From Chondrus crispus (taxonomy: Eukaryota; Rhodophyta; Florideophyceae; Gigartinales; Gigartinaceae), in NCBI RefSeq assembly GCF_000350225.1, contig NW_005179050.1:106881-170880 (forward strand): a stretch of 64,000 bases of DNA. Direction: 5' to 3'. Under the pieces are notes generated by a model. The model did no database searches, was not told the DNA's origin, and saw nothing but the letters and a program-made list of their open reading frames with translations. Both the position numbers and the translations under genes were made by a program. Shown here piece by piece: positions 54,405-64,000 of the stretch. Every line of letters starts with the position of its first letter. The first letter of the stretch is position 1.

Positions 54405-56142
54405 TTATCGGTGGGTTCTTGTGGGGCGTGCCTCCTCATCAGTGAGGTGGGGAACGCGAGGCGGAGCCCCGCCTCCATCTCGATGCGAGATGTCGAGCTC
54501 CGCGACCCGGTGGTCCATACCACCGGGCGCCCTTGGAGTGTGGGCGTACGCGGTAGCGAAGCGTCCGGTCGACCTTGATGACGCTGGCATGGGAGGTCGG
54601 CCTCCCACGGGTTTGTAGCCTCGCGTAATGAGGACAGGGTCGGCCTGCTCGTCATGTTCTCCTATGTGGAGGGATGCCGCAGGCGAACTTGTGGCATGCG
54701 ACCTCGGGGTTCGATTCCCCCTCGCTGCCGGTTTCGGATCCGGCAGCGGCAAACCGCGCCGAGCGCGGAACGTTGGGCCTCCCGCCGTCGCGATACGGCG
54801 GATCGTTGGAAGGTCTGTTTTCTGTTGTCCGGGCAATCATTGGACCGTCTCAGCCACTGCGGCCCGGGTCGCAGGGGCTAGTCCGCTTAAGAATTCGTGT
54901 AGCGTACGGACGTCTACCGGACCGGTGTGCGCGGTGAGATCCACCGCCTGATAGCCGCCGCAGCCGGGATCGAAAGAGAGAATCGGTTCTCTTGATCCGC
55001 GGGCGGTATCTCCGCGTCTTTTGTCGTCCACGTACGGTACGCGTGTCATCTACCGCATGTCTCCGGCAACATGCGGTAGGGCTTGGGTCTCGGACGCGAA
55101 ATTCGCGTCCGTTTTAGGGCTGCGCTGCCCAGTGACCCGACTGGTGTCGGCACCAGTCGGGCTCCCTTCTTGCGCATCGGGCGCGTTCGGAGGTACAGTG
55201 GCACCGGGTCCTCTCGGGGGGGCTCCGGGCGACCTTTCGGCCGATGCCTGTTCCATCTTACGAACGCGCCTGACGGGGTGACGGGTAGTGTACGTACGTC
55301 TACCGGACCGGGGTGCGCGGTGTAATCCACCGGCGGGTAGCCGCCCCAGCGAGGATCGACGGAGAACATGGGTTCTCCGGATCCGCGAGCGGCTACTCCA
55401 CGGTCCTGGTCGTGCCCGTACGGTACCTGTCGCAACTGCCGCATGCTTCCGGGGGCATGCCGCAGAGCTTGAGTCTCGGACGCGAAGTTCGCGTCCGCCG
55501 TTGGTTTGATATCCTCTGCGCTCCGACTGGTGACGGCACCAGTCGGAGGCCACTCCTGCGCATCGGACGCGCCCGGAGGAACAGTGGCACCGGGCCCTCT
55601 CGGGGGGGCTCCGGGCGACCTTACGGCCGAGTCCTGTCCTAACTCACGAGCGCGCCGGCGCGTCGAGTTGAGTTCCGCAGCCGTATTCGCGAACGCTCCA
55701 ATCCGTTCGGCAGATGGGGAAGGCTGCGTGTCCCGTCGTACCCCGGAGTTCGTACCCGCGGGTCGACCTGCATCGTCCGCCGTAGGGGCCTCGATGCGCG
55801 CGTCCTCGACCAACACTAGACGGAGTGCAACTGGTCGGCGAGCGCGCGCAGGCTCTCCCAGGACTGAGTCACTCGCTCAAACTTTCCTTCGTGGAGGGAG
55901 CGCGACTCGTCAGGACAGCGGGCGTAGACCTGGTCGGTCACGTCGACACGAAGGGATGTCCGGACATCCTCGATATACTCCGCGATGAGTTCGTACATCG
56001 CGCGAGCGCGTCCTTCTGAGTAGTCCGGCGACGGTTCGCGATCCCGAGGACCGGCGGCGCCGTAGTCGGATCGGACGCGTAGCGCGGACGCCTGCATATC
56101 GGTCGGTGTGGAGTGGACCGAGGGTTCGGACCCTTCGCTCAT
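54405..56142 (-). pseudogene. Gypsy-2 gag, capsid-deleted and internally duplicated
   Basis: Starts at the ATG at 56142 (MSEGSEPSV), 58 bp from the primer-binding site. The N-terminal helical region parallels gypsy-1 gag (YIEDVRTSLRVDV). A frameshift lies near 55816. A 386-bp linker segment is present twice (about 54897-55668). The sequence then jumps from PVDVRTL to HEFLSGLAPATRAAVAETVQ, skipping about 200 residues of the capsid core present in gypsy-1. The C-terminal part (QQKTDLPTIRRIATA onward) follows. The product could not form a normal capsid. Confidence 0.8.
54897..55668. repeat. 386-bp tandem duplication inside gypsy-2 gag
   Basis: ACGTCTACCGGACCGG begins at 54910 and again at 55296, and TGCGCGGTG at 54928 and 55314, both exactly 386 bp apart. 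The whole intervening segment is repeated with moderate divergence, so the duplication is older than the last insertion. Confidence 0.85.
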
Positions 56143-56199
56143 CTCGACGCATACGGCCGCGGAGGAAATCGGCCGTCTTCTCGGAACGATCGTAGAGTC

Positions 56200-56217
56200 T
56201 TCTAGGTCGGGAGACCA
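56200..56217 (-). other. Primer-binding site, gypsy-2
   Basis: On the minus strand TGGTCTCCCGACCTAGAA lies one base from the 5' LTR. The tRNA it would pair with ends TTCTAGGTCGGGAGACCA. Confidence 0.85.
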
Positions 56218-56218
56218 C

Positions 56219-56812
56219 TGTAGTGTAAACACCCCCAACGGAGGGGGGTGTATACTCAGTTCTCGCGGAGACCCCGATCGGCGGGAAGACGGGAAGCAAC
56301 CCCAGCTAACGGAACCGGGCGAGCCCAGGGTAGCAGTGGTAGAGCGGGTACGGTCGGGGACGCGCGCACGCGCGGGCCGATCTACGCCTCGACGCCCCGG
56401 CGCAGCGCTGGGTGACGTACCAGCGCTGACGGGCGGAGGCGGATCTAGGCTCGCTGGCGTGCTTGCGCGTCCCCTGCCCGCTCGGTTCCCAACTAGATAC
56501 GGGCTAGTCGGAACCCGTTCTAGAATAAGCGGGGCGAGGTTGACCAAAGGCGTAGGTTCTGGACAAGCTCGTGCTTGTCCTTCCCGTCCGCCGCCGGCCT
56601 GCCCTAGTATTTAATGTACAAGTTAGTCTATCATACTACAGTACAGTACGGACTGTACTGTAGAGCTACTGTAGTCAGCGCGGGTCGTCCTGCGCTCCGG
56701 TACTGTCGGTCATCGGGGCTGACAGTACACGTGTGGTACACGTATGATACACATGGAGCACACGTGGGTGATCTAATCGAAATCTAGTTCCACGGGATGG
56801 GGTTATACTACA
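56219..56812 (-). repeat. Gypsy-2 5' LTR
   Basis: A 594-bp partner of 47878-48471, bounded by TGTA...TACA and followed by the GATAG duplication. Confidence 0.93.
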
Positions 56813-59800
56813 GATAGGACGAGCTCGAACGGTGTACACCGAGTCGAAGTATGACACTGCGTGTTATACGCATACGTTAGCGCATCGGTAAACTGATCCC
56901 AATCCTTTGGGTGTTCTCCTGCGTAATACCGTAGTGACGACAGGATGGTCCTGTTGAATCTCTCTACCTGACCGTTTGTTTGCGGATGATATGTTGTCGT
57001 AAAAACGGTCTTGATTCCCAAGATCTTGCAAATCTCTTGAAAGAGTCTCGAAACGAACTGAGCTCCATTATCAGACAGTAGTTGGATGGGTGGTCCATAC
57101 ACGAAGACCCAGTGATGGCAAAAAGCCTTCGCGACTTCGACCGCGGTGATCCGCTTCAGCGGTACGGTTTGAACGAGCTTCGAGAACCGATCAGAGATAA
57201 CCAGTAGCCATCGGTTTCCTCGAGGTGTACGGATCAACTCGCCCAAGATGTCAATTGAGACGTATTCGAGTGGAGCGCTCGTCGGAAATAATCTCAAACT
57301 CTTGGTCTTACGACGCAATTTCAGTCGTTCCCGAGCACAAGTAGTGCAGTTTCGGACTGTGGCGTAACATTGTACCGCTAGTGCGGGCCAGTAAAAATCT
57401 CTTCTCAGAGTGTGGTACATTTTTCGCCCTCCCGGATGTGCTGAAAGTTTAGCATGATGTCCGAGGTACGATTTTCTTGCTCTCAAGCTTACCGGAACCC
57501 CTATCTGTGGGTATTCGTTAACTGTACGAACCAGAGCGCCACTGTCACCGACGTGGAAAGGCAGAACCTCCCCACCGTTAAGCCGTTGACGAAGGGCTAC
57601 ACATAAGGGATCGGTAAGCTGCTCCCGAAGGAGTTCTGCAATGGTCACCGCTTCCAATGTCAGTTCTTCCGAGGTCTGCAATAGCATTTCATCGCCGTCC
57701 TCGTAATCAGTTTCGAGAAATTCGATTTGAGCAGTGTTGTCTTGTTCTCCAAGTTCGCTAAGGAAGCATGGTATTTCCTTGTCAAAATCCATCGTAGTTG
57801 CCCCGACAGTTTTTAATCACGACAATGCGTCAGCTTGGGTATTCACAATACCCTTCTTGTATTTCAAGTCGAAGTCAAATTCGCTTAGGCGAAGACGCCA
57901 TCGCATGAGGCGATCAGACGTGTCTTTAATTTCCATCAATCATCGTTGGGAGGAATGATCCGTATGAACGGTAAATCGACTCCCCTGAAGATAGGGTCTC
58001 AGGGTTGTCACTGCCCAGATAACTGCAAGGCATTCCTTTTTTTATGTAGAGTAATTTTTCTCTGCAACATGCAGTGTACGCGACCAGAATCCAATCAGCT
58101 TTCTGCCGTCTTTATACTCTTGGAAGAGTGCTGCACCAACTTGATGGTTACTGGCGTCTGTGTCGACGGAGTAGGGGAGGCCATTTTTTGGTAAAGCTAA
58201 AATCGAGGGACGGATCAATGCGTCTTTTATGGTTTGGAAAGCGTTGATCTCGGCTTCTCCGAGCCTTTCCAGAGTGACTGGTCTTCCCTTCCTTAGTAGG
58301 GCGTTAAGTGGTGCCGCAATGTTGGTATAGTCGCACACAAACCGTCTGTAGACGTTGCATAGCCCTAGAAAGGAGCGCAGATCTGTTTGTGTTTTCGGAA
58401 GCGTAAGACCACGGATCGCTTTTTTCGCTGACTGGTCAATCGAGAGGGTACCTGGACGGATAACATGTCCGAGGTACTTGACTTCTTCTGTGAAGAACTC
58501 GCACTTTTCCAGCCTGCGTCGCGTAGCGCGTCCGTGACCTTCTTCACGTGTGCGAAATGCGCGTCGACGTCACGTGAGAAAGTTATCACGTCATATAGGT
58601 ACACTAGGCATGATCTCCATTTGTAATCGTGACAGCAATATATCCAGAGTTCTCTGAAAAGTTGCCGGAGCGTTGGTTAAACCGAAGGGCATCCTCAGAA
58701 ACTGGTACAGCCCAGAGTGACAGACAAATGCGGTTTTCTCGCGATCTTTCTCAGCCACTGGAACTTGCCAGTACCCGCGTTACAGTCAAGTGTTGTAAAC
58801 ACGGTGGCCTCTCCAAGAGAGTCTATGTACTCGTCCATTCGAGGTAATGGGTAAGGGTCCCGTATTGTAACAGCATTTAATCTCCGATAGTCCACGCAGA
58901 AACGGAGCGAACCATCTTCCTTGGGTACCAGAACAACTGGAGATGACCAAGGTGAATTGATGGGTGTTAAGACTCCAGCACGGAGCATTCGATCGACTTC
59001 AGATTGTTCCGCTTCTCGAGCCTTCTGTCCCGCACAGTATGGCGCTTGCGCGATTGGACGCGTTCCGGGTTGAACTTGGATGTGATGTTCTGTAGTCTTG
59101 GTCTCCCCAAGCTCACCATTCCACATGGAGCTGTAGTTCAGCAGTAGGTCACGAACACGTAAGCGGTGTCGTGGTTCCACGTGAGAGAGGTAAACCTCAT
59201 GAACTCCCGATTTACTGACCTGCTTCTCCTGCGGTACAGTATCTCCTAGCAGTCGATCCGGCTGATGTTTTTCTTCCACAACTCCTAAAAATTCCATAAG
59301 CGAAACTGTGCTTGGAATAACCGCTGTTGGATGCGGAAGTAGCATACCTATAGCTTAGTTTTTGGACAGACGGTACGCGGATTGCCCGAAGATGGCTACC
59401 AGGATTCTGAAAGGGGATTTCGGTTCAACTTGAACAACTCCGTTAGTCGCGACGACCATACTCTTCTTATACAGAGACTCGCTCGGCTGCACGACACTTA
59501 TACCATGTCTTTCCGTGACAAAGGTGACAAACGTTTGGGTACCTGATTCCAGGACGATAGGTTTCGCAACACGTAGCTTCGTTGACGTGATTCGTCCTTC
59601 CTTCCCAAATTTTTGGCTCTCCGGAATCGGCACCGTGTGTCATGGCCATCGCACAGGACGTCTCTTAATCGGGACGGTTGTCCCGTCATCGGGTTCGATG
59701 CACCGTTTCCTCGGGAAGATGACCTCGACAAAGCGATCCAAAAAATCGCATCCGAGGACGACAGCGGCCTCCAGTTGTTCACAGACGATAAACTCTAGTT

Positions 59801-60059
59801 TAACTAGTCTGGTCCCCGACTGTACCACCAAACTGATGGTCCCAGCGGTCACCAGTGGATTCCGATTTGCGTTGCAAATATTCGGAACCGGCCCATTCTT
59901 GAGCACCGCCTCGTAACCGGGAGGAAGTTCATCTTTACGAATAAAATCGGCCCCGCTCCCGAATCGAGTACGGAGACTGGTCTCTACATCATGGTTGGCG
60001 ACAGGCCCAGATCGGGGTAAACTTATAGTTCCGCTTAGCCATAACCATGATTGCGTCAC
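56813..60059 (-). pseudogene. Gypsy-3 pol: protease, RT, RNase H, integrase
   Basis: Protease near 59960: VLDSG lies in one frame and ADFIRKDELPPGY in the next, a frameshift in the active-site region. RT (from about 59150): [28 protein letters not shown], then a frameshift, [19 protein letters not shown], another frameshift, and [11 protein letters not shown], where Tyr replaces the first catalytic Asp of YLDD. RNase H: SVDTDASNHQVGAALFQ and a region with three in-frame stops (about 58040, 57936, 57810). Integrase (57792-56813) is open: HPG and CTTC zinc ligands, VSIDILGEL, LLSDNGAQF and NGQVERFNR. It continues at 47877 beyond gypsy-2. Confidence 0.88.
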
Positions 60060-60320
60060 GCCGATGGGCGGAACGTACTGTCTTCATGGATGTCGGAGGG
60101 TCAAACCATCATTTCCAGATTTCTGGTTCAGCAAAACTCTTCGAGAGAGTATAGGAATTGGGGAGCGACGGGTTTCCCTATCGGGTGACGGATGTCTCGC
60201 CAGTGGAGAGCTCGTCATCTTCCTCTGAGATTGGGCTCCCTCAATTATTTTTTCTGGTTTGAACCAGGTCTTGGAAGATACCGACCGGAATCCCGAAACC
60301 TAACTGCTGGAGGTGGCGCA

Positions 60321-63116
60321 TCAAAGCCTACTGATTTCGTCGGAGCAGACTCCATTCGCAGAGTCTCTGCTCGGCGACCGACGAGGTCGATAAAAGCTCT
60401 GGCTGTCCAGTAACTCTCCGCTGGGACGCGGTTCTTCTGATCTCGGGACAGAAGCTTCGAATCTTTCCACGATTTGTGGTGCCTGAGCATAAACGTCGCG
60501 ACTCGGGCATCTCGGTGCGATGTGGTCCTTCAAGTAACACTTGTGACATATCAGAACACCTGGTACGCGACTTCTAGGGAGGGAAACTTCACAACCAGGG
60601 CGCGCATTCCGCATATTGCGGTCATCGTTTTCGAAAGGAATTCTCACTGGACGAGCCCAGTTACGGGTCTGGTCCCTCGTAAGGAGGGCCTCCACAGAGT
60701 CTTCATCCTCTCCTTCGGTGGTAGACGGTAACTGCTCCGTGGGAATGGTAGACAAACGCTCCTGCCAGAGGTGAACAGCGTTGGCTGATAATGTTTCATC
60801 TCGATCAATCCGATCGGGGTACGACAAACGAGAATTCTCGGCAGATTCCATGATCATGGCACGAGTCTTCCGTCGCTTGAACATGTTGGCGGGAGTCTTC
60901 TCCGAGGGCGACAGAGATCTCGTCGCGATACCGGCACGTCCGATTTGACGAGCTCCGAAAGCCTCACCCTCGTTCTGCGCGAATCGTACTAACTCGAGGT
61001 ATGTCAAGTGGCTCTTGTCGCTACGGGAGTACTCTCGTTCCGCCTTTCGGTGACGAGAAACTAACGACCGGATTCCCGGATGTAGGCCGTCGATAAATAA
61101 TGTCCTACGTTCGTTGGTATCATGAACGTTCCCACATCGGTATTCCGCCCTCATAATACGGGCACTGAACTCCTTTTTGCGTTTCTTCGGTCTTCTGCTG
61201 CATGTCACGAAGAGCGTGGAGAGCGTCACTAATAGCGTTGTTTGTCGCATAACTGCGTAAGAGGTATTGATCAGCTTCGGGCCAGGAGGCTACCCCTCCT
61301 TCGCCACTTTGAGCGTTCTTTGCCGCTCGAAATTCTTCCAGTGCGGAACTTTTCAAGAAGTTTGGCAGTGGCAGAAAAGCCTGACTTTCTTTCATCTCAA
61401 GCATGTCTGCTTCGGAGACGAAACGAGATAAAAATCCGAAGACGGCTACCGAGTCGGACCCGTCAAACTCTAAATCCTTATTGGCCGTTTGGATCCTTTG
61501 AACGTGATCCTTGACCTTACCAGCTTCCTGATCGTTTCGATCCACGGCACTTCAGTCGGTACATCCGATATGTAGCATAAACACCTCCAGCGGCGGAGGG
61601 GTGTAGCTAACAGTCCGACGGTGACCCTTGATCGGCAGAAGACGGGGACTCCTCCTGCTCACGGAACCCTGCACGGGCCCGGTAGCAGTGTGGTAGAGCG
61701 GATCGGGGTAGGTCGCGCGCACGCACGAGCGGATCGATGCCTCGACGCCCCGGAGCAGCGCAGGGTGACGTACCAGCGCTGACGGGCGGAGGCGGATCCC
61801 GGCTCGCTCGCGTGTCGCGCAACCCGACCCGTGCCGGTACCTAACTAAAAGGCGCGCGAAGGTGTCGCGCTAATTAGAGTAAGCTGGAGAGTTGCGCCGC
61901 GGTCGTGGATCGTGACCAAGCTACCCTGGTCCTCCCCCGCTGGTGCCCTTCCTCCTATTTAATATACAAGTCGAAGTTATCATACTATAGCAAGGTACCG
62001 TGCTACTGTACCAGTTGCGGGTCGTCCCGCACTGTAATACTGTCAGCCATCGGGCTGACAGAACACGTGTCGTACACGTGTGCTGGCGCGCGCGCTGTAA
62101 GATATGCGCGCGCGCACGCTGTAAGGTCCGTACCTTACAGCGAGATCTAGACCTAATTGCGAATGTAATGTATACAGCAGTCGTCTGCAATTATGCCACA
62201 CGATAGTTAAAAACTCCTTCGTAAAGGTGGTTGGTGGGCTGGAGCTCACGGAGGCCAGGAAAACGTCTTCCCTTCTCTCTCGCGTGAATTCCACCACGTC
62301 GCCTTAGATAGGCATGGCGCGATCCATTTTTCTTGGTTTTCTGATTACTCTTTACAGAGGCTGCGTCCGAATAATCGGTACTTTCCTCCTCGGAGGATGT
62401 AGCTGAAAACTCGTCATCATCTCGAGGAGGACCTCGGCGGTGATTTCCGTTCCGAGGGCTTTTCGGCTTGCGAACTGATACCGCCTCGACCGGATGCTCA
62501 CCATTCCAAGACGGGGCGACTCCATCTCGAATGTCGAGTCGTCTGGAGAGAAGACGAGGTACCATAACTCGTTCGATGAGGTCGATCTTGTCCGAAATTC
62601 TCGATATTGCGTTCTGGAGCACGCCAACTGAGTCATCCAGTACTGTACGAAACAAATAGTTCTCCAATATAGAGTTGACGTCGGTGCGTAACATACGGAT
62701 GTCAGCTATCGCTGTATCGAGTTGATTTTCTTGACTCTTCATTCTGAGACGCATCTCTGCGAGCTGATCCCTCACAGGGGTAACTACCGTAGCCAGAGTC
62801 TTCTGTGTATCATCCTCTAGAAGAGATATTTGAGCACCGATCATCTCGTTGACGACGTCAACGTTGACCGTTATCTCGGGATCGCGCTCCTGAGAGCCGT
62901 GATCTCCATCGGAAGGGTTTTGTTCTTCGCCGACAACTGTGGGTCCTATCGCCGGACGTCGGTCTCGAAGTGATCCCGCCTTCACGGTGTGAGGATTCCC
63001 TCCTGTTGATCCATGACTTACTGGCTTCGTTACCCGCTTTCTGCGAGCAGACCCCGTAGATCGGGTATTAGGGATGACTTGATGACCAAGGGAAGTTTCC
63101 TGATCTCGAAATACAA
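60321..63116 (-). pseudogene. Gypsy-3 gag, split by a solo LTR and frameshifted
   Basis: The N-terminal part (about 63116-62191) lacks an ATG and holds a coiled-coil segment (VNEMIGAQISLLEDDTQ...) and a Ser/Arg-rich linker. The solo LTR (61571-62200) interrupts it after GVFNYR. Removing the LTR and one CGATA joins this to MYRL, matching YPMYRL in gypsy-1 capsid. A one-base shift follows, then FDGSDSVAVFGFLSRF (capsid core), another shift in an A-run near 61170, then LFIDGLHPGIRSLVSRHR and a CCHC knuckle (CHKCYLKDHIAPRC). Unlike gypsy-1, this gag has a normal zinc knuckle. Confidence 0.8.
61571..62200 (-). repeat. Solo LTR of the gypsy-1/gypsy-2 family
   Basis: A 630-bp LTR whose minus-strand ends are TGTGG... 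and ...GCTACA, with the perfect target duplication CGATA at 61566-61570 and 62201-62205. Internal blocks (GCCTCGACGCCCCGGAGCAG, GACGGGCGGAGGCGGATC) match the gypsy-1 and gypsy-2 LTRs, so this is a third subfamily. It formed by LTR-LTR recombination inside gypsy-3 gag. Hairpins at 62040-62061 and 62117-62142 have 9- and 11-bp perfect stems. Confidence 0.9.
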
Positions 63117-63130
63117 GAATTACTTGTCAG

Positions 63131-63148
63131 TTCTAGGTCGGGAGACCA
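63131..63148 (-). other. Primer-binding site, gypsy-3
   Basis: TGGTCTCCCGACCTAGAA on the minus strand, three bases from the 5' LTR, is identical to gypsy-2 although the LTRs are unrelated in most of their length. Confidence 0.85.
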
Positions 63149-63151
63149 AAA

Positions 63152-63779
63152 TGTAGTGCAATTCACCACTAGGGCGTCCGGGACCCTCTGTCCCAGAGCC
63201 CGTGGACGGGTAGTAGCTCTGTATACGAGATCTGTCAAATTTCGAACTCGAGGGATTGGTAGAGCTTAGGTTGGCGGTGGACTGTAAAGAACGTTATCGA
63301 GGCAGGAAGGCCTGTAGAGGAAAAGGCAACAACAAAGAAGGAAAAGAGGCACAAGAGGGACGTTTAACAAAGGAAGAAGTTGGGAGAGGGGCGTCAGGCT
63401 TAGCTACTAAAGTAGAGTACCCCGTAGTAGTGCTTGACCACCACCTGCTTATCCTTTTTCTGTATCGCCTTCCGGCATCCGTCCTATATGGGCCGAGTGC
63501 CGTCGGATATTAAAGGGGAAATTAATAATTAATAATCATTAAAATTGCCACTTGGCATTACACGCTAATTAGCGTAGAAACTCGTGCCCGCCACGTATGT
63601 ATACGTGTCATACGCGTATCCTACACGTGTGTATACGTGGGGTGCACGTATTGTACTCGTGTGGTACTATCCAAAGTGTACTTGTGTACTTTGGATGAGT
63701 ACACGTGTAGGCGCGCGCTCCTGCGCACGGATGCAAATCCAAAAAATTACCAGAAATTGAAATACTGCGTTGCACCACA
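63152..63779 (-). repeat. Gypsy-3 5' LTR
   Basis: A 628-bp partner of 44485-45111. The outer edge abuts the CAAGG duplication. Confidence 0.92.
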
Positions 63780-63784
63780 CAAGG

Positions 63785-64000
63785 CTGGTGTCATAGCCCC
63801 GAGACGGGGGAGCGTGTTGGGACAGAGAGACTGTTTTCGACGGAGAGACGAAGAAATGCGAACAGTAGCACTGTACTAATGATGTGTGAGGTCAATTTTA
63901 TGTCAGAATGTATATATTTTGATTACATTTACTCGTGTTCTCCTGTTCTGCCCTGAGAGTCCAATTTTGTGGGCCATGGGCAGCCCCTGGGCTGCGTACA
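63785..64000. other. Right edge, no feature recognised
   Basis: Pre-insertion sequence that continues the flank left of 44480. No gene is recognisable in this short end. Confidence 0.4.

Larger units (their letters stand above)
47878..56812 (-). mobile_element. Non-autonomous Ty3 chromovirus gypsy-2, inserted in gypsy-3 integrase
   Basis: 594-bp LTRs at 47878-48471 and 56219-56812 are almost identical, with the perfect target duplication GATAG (47873-47877, 56813-56817). A primer-binding site (56217-56200) and two polypurine tracts are present. gag lacks most of the capsid, and pol retains only a protease-RT linker and the integrase end with chromodomain. RT, RNase H and the integrase core are gone. 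In their place the element carries 5.1 kb of cargo with a threonine-deaminase fragment and a long hairpin array. Related sequence in LTRs, gag and pol shows that it derives from the gypsy-1 family. Young LTRs without enzymes imply movement in trans. Confidence 0.9.
44485..63779 (-). mobile_element. Ty3 chromovirus gypsy-3 (outer element), minus strand
   Basis: LTRs at 44485-45111 and 63152-63779 are flanked by the perfect target duplication CAAGG (44480-44484, 63780-63784). Sense order: 5' LTR, primer-binding site (63148-63131), gag, protease, RT, RNase H, integrase, chromodomain, a convergent antisense ORF (45222-46856), polypurine tract (complement of CCCCCCCAG at 45112-45120) and 3' LTR. 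It has been interrupted by gypsy-2 (47878-56812) and a solo LTR (61571-62200). Without them it is about 9.7 kb. Coding genes carry frameshifts and stops. The LTR family differs from that of gypsy-1 and gypsy-2, but the primer-binding site is the same. Confidence 0.9.

Noticed and set aside
54700..54735. GGGTTCGATTCCCC, like a tRNA T-arm or pol III B box
   Set aside because: It lies in gypsy-2 gag. The same place in gypsy-1 differs, there is no acceptor stem or A box at the right distance, and it is coding sequence.

Overview
The window is eukaryotic nuclear DNA. Genes are sparse and mostly intronless, one gene carries an 81-bp intron, and there is an assembly gap (33351-33873). Most of the sequence is nested transposable elements. 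No gene fixes the species. The style (compact intron-poor genes between blocks of GC-rich Ty3 and Ty1 elements, plus piggyBac, Tigger/pogo and PIF/Harbinger relics) suggests to me a red alga of the Chondrus type. That is an inference.

Host genes, left to right: two adjacent LEA-like repeat proteins starting Met-Gly-Cys (493-894 and 1949-2329, minus); a two-exon heat-shock-factor-binding-protein (HSBP1-like) gene (29159-29557, minus); two divergent ALY/REF mRNA-export adaptors (32215-33123 minus, 33904-34905 plus) with the gap between their start codons; and a probable AlgH/UPF0301-family protein (36316-37056, minus).

Mobile DNA: a piggyBac element (about 3961-6445) whose transposase frame is open except for two stop codons. 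A Ty1/copia element (6477-27155) is split by a Ty3 chromovirus (gypsy-1, 9484-21695, target duplication CGTGT). A 637-bp PIF/Harbinger-type element (27757-28393), a Tigger element (37469-39576), a pogo-like transposase (39924-41661) and a broken PIF/Harbinger transposase (about 42519-43755) follow. A second Ty3 chromovirus (gypsy-3, 44485-63779, target duplication CAAGG) is split by a third (gypsy-2, 47878-56812, target duplication GATAG) and by a solo LTR (61571-62200, target duplication CGATA). All three Ty3 elements run on the minus strand, and I found the same primer-binding site just inside the 5' LTR of each.

The unusual theme is extra DNA between pol and the 3' LTR in every full-length LTR element here. 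Gypsy-3 carries an uninterrupted 544-residue ORF of unknown function, antisense and convergent with pol. The copia element carries a broken antisense ORF that looks cysteine-peptidase-like. Gypsy-1 and gypsy-2 carry 3.6-kb and 5.1-kb cargo blocks bracketed by two copies of the pol tail plus polypurine tract. Each cargo holds an array of GC-rich hairpins about 55 bp apart and a conserved AT-rich segment, and gypsy-2 also holds a captured fragment of a threonine-deaminase gene. Gypsy-2 has lost most of its capsid and its RT, RNase H and integrase core, yet its LTRs are nearly identical, so it was probably moved in trans.
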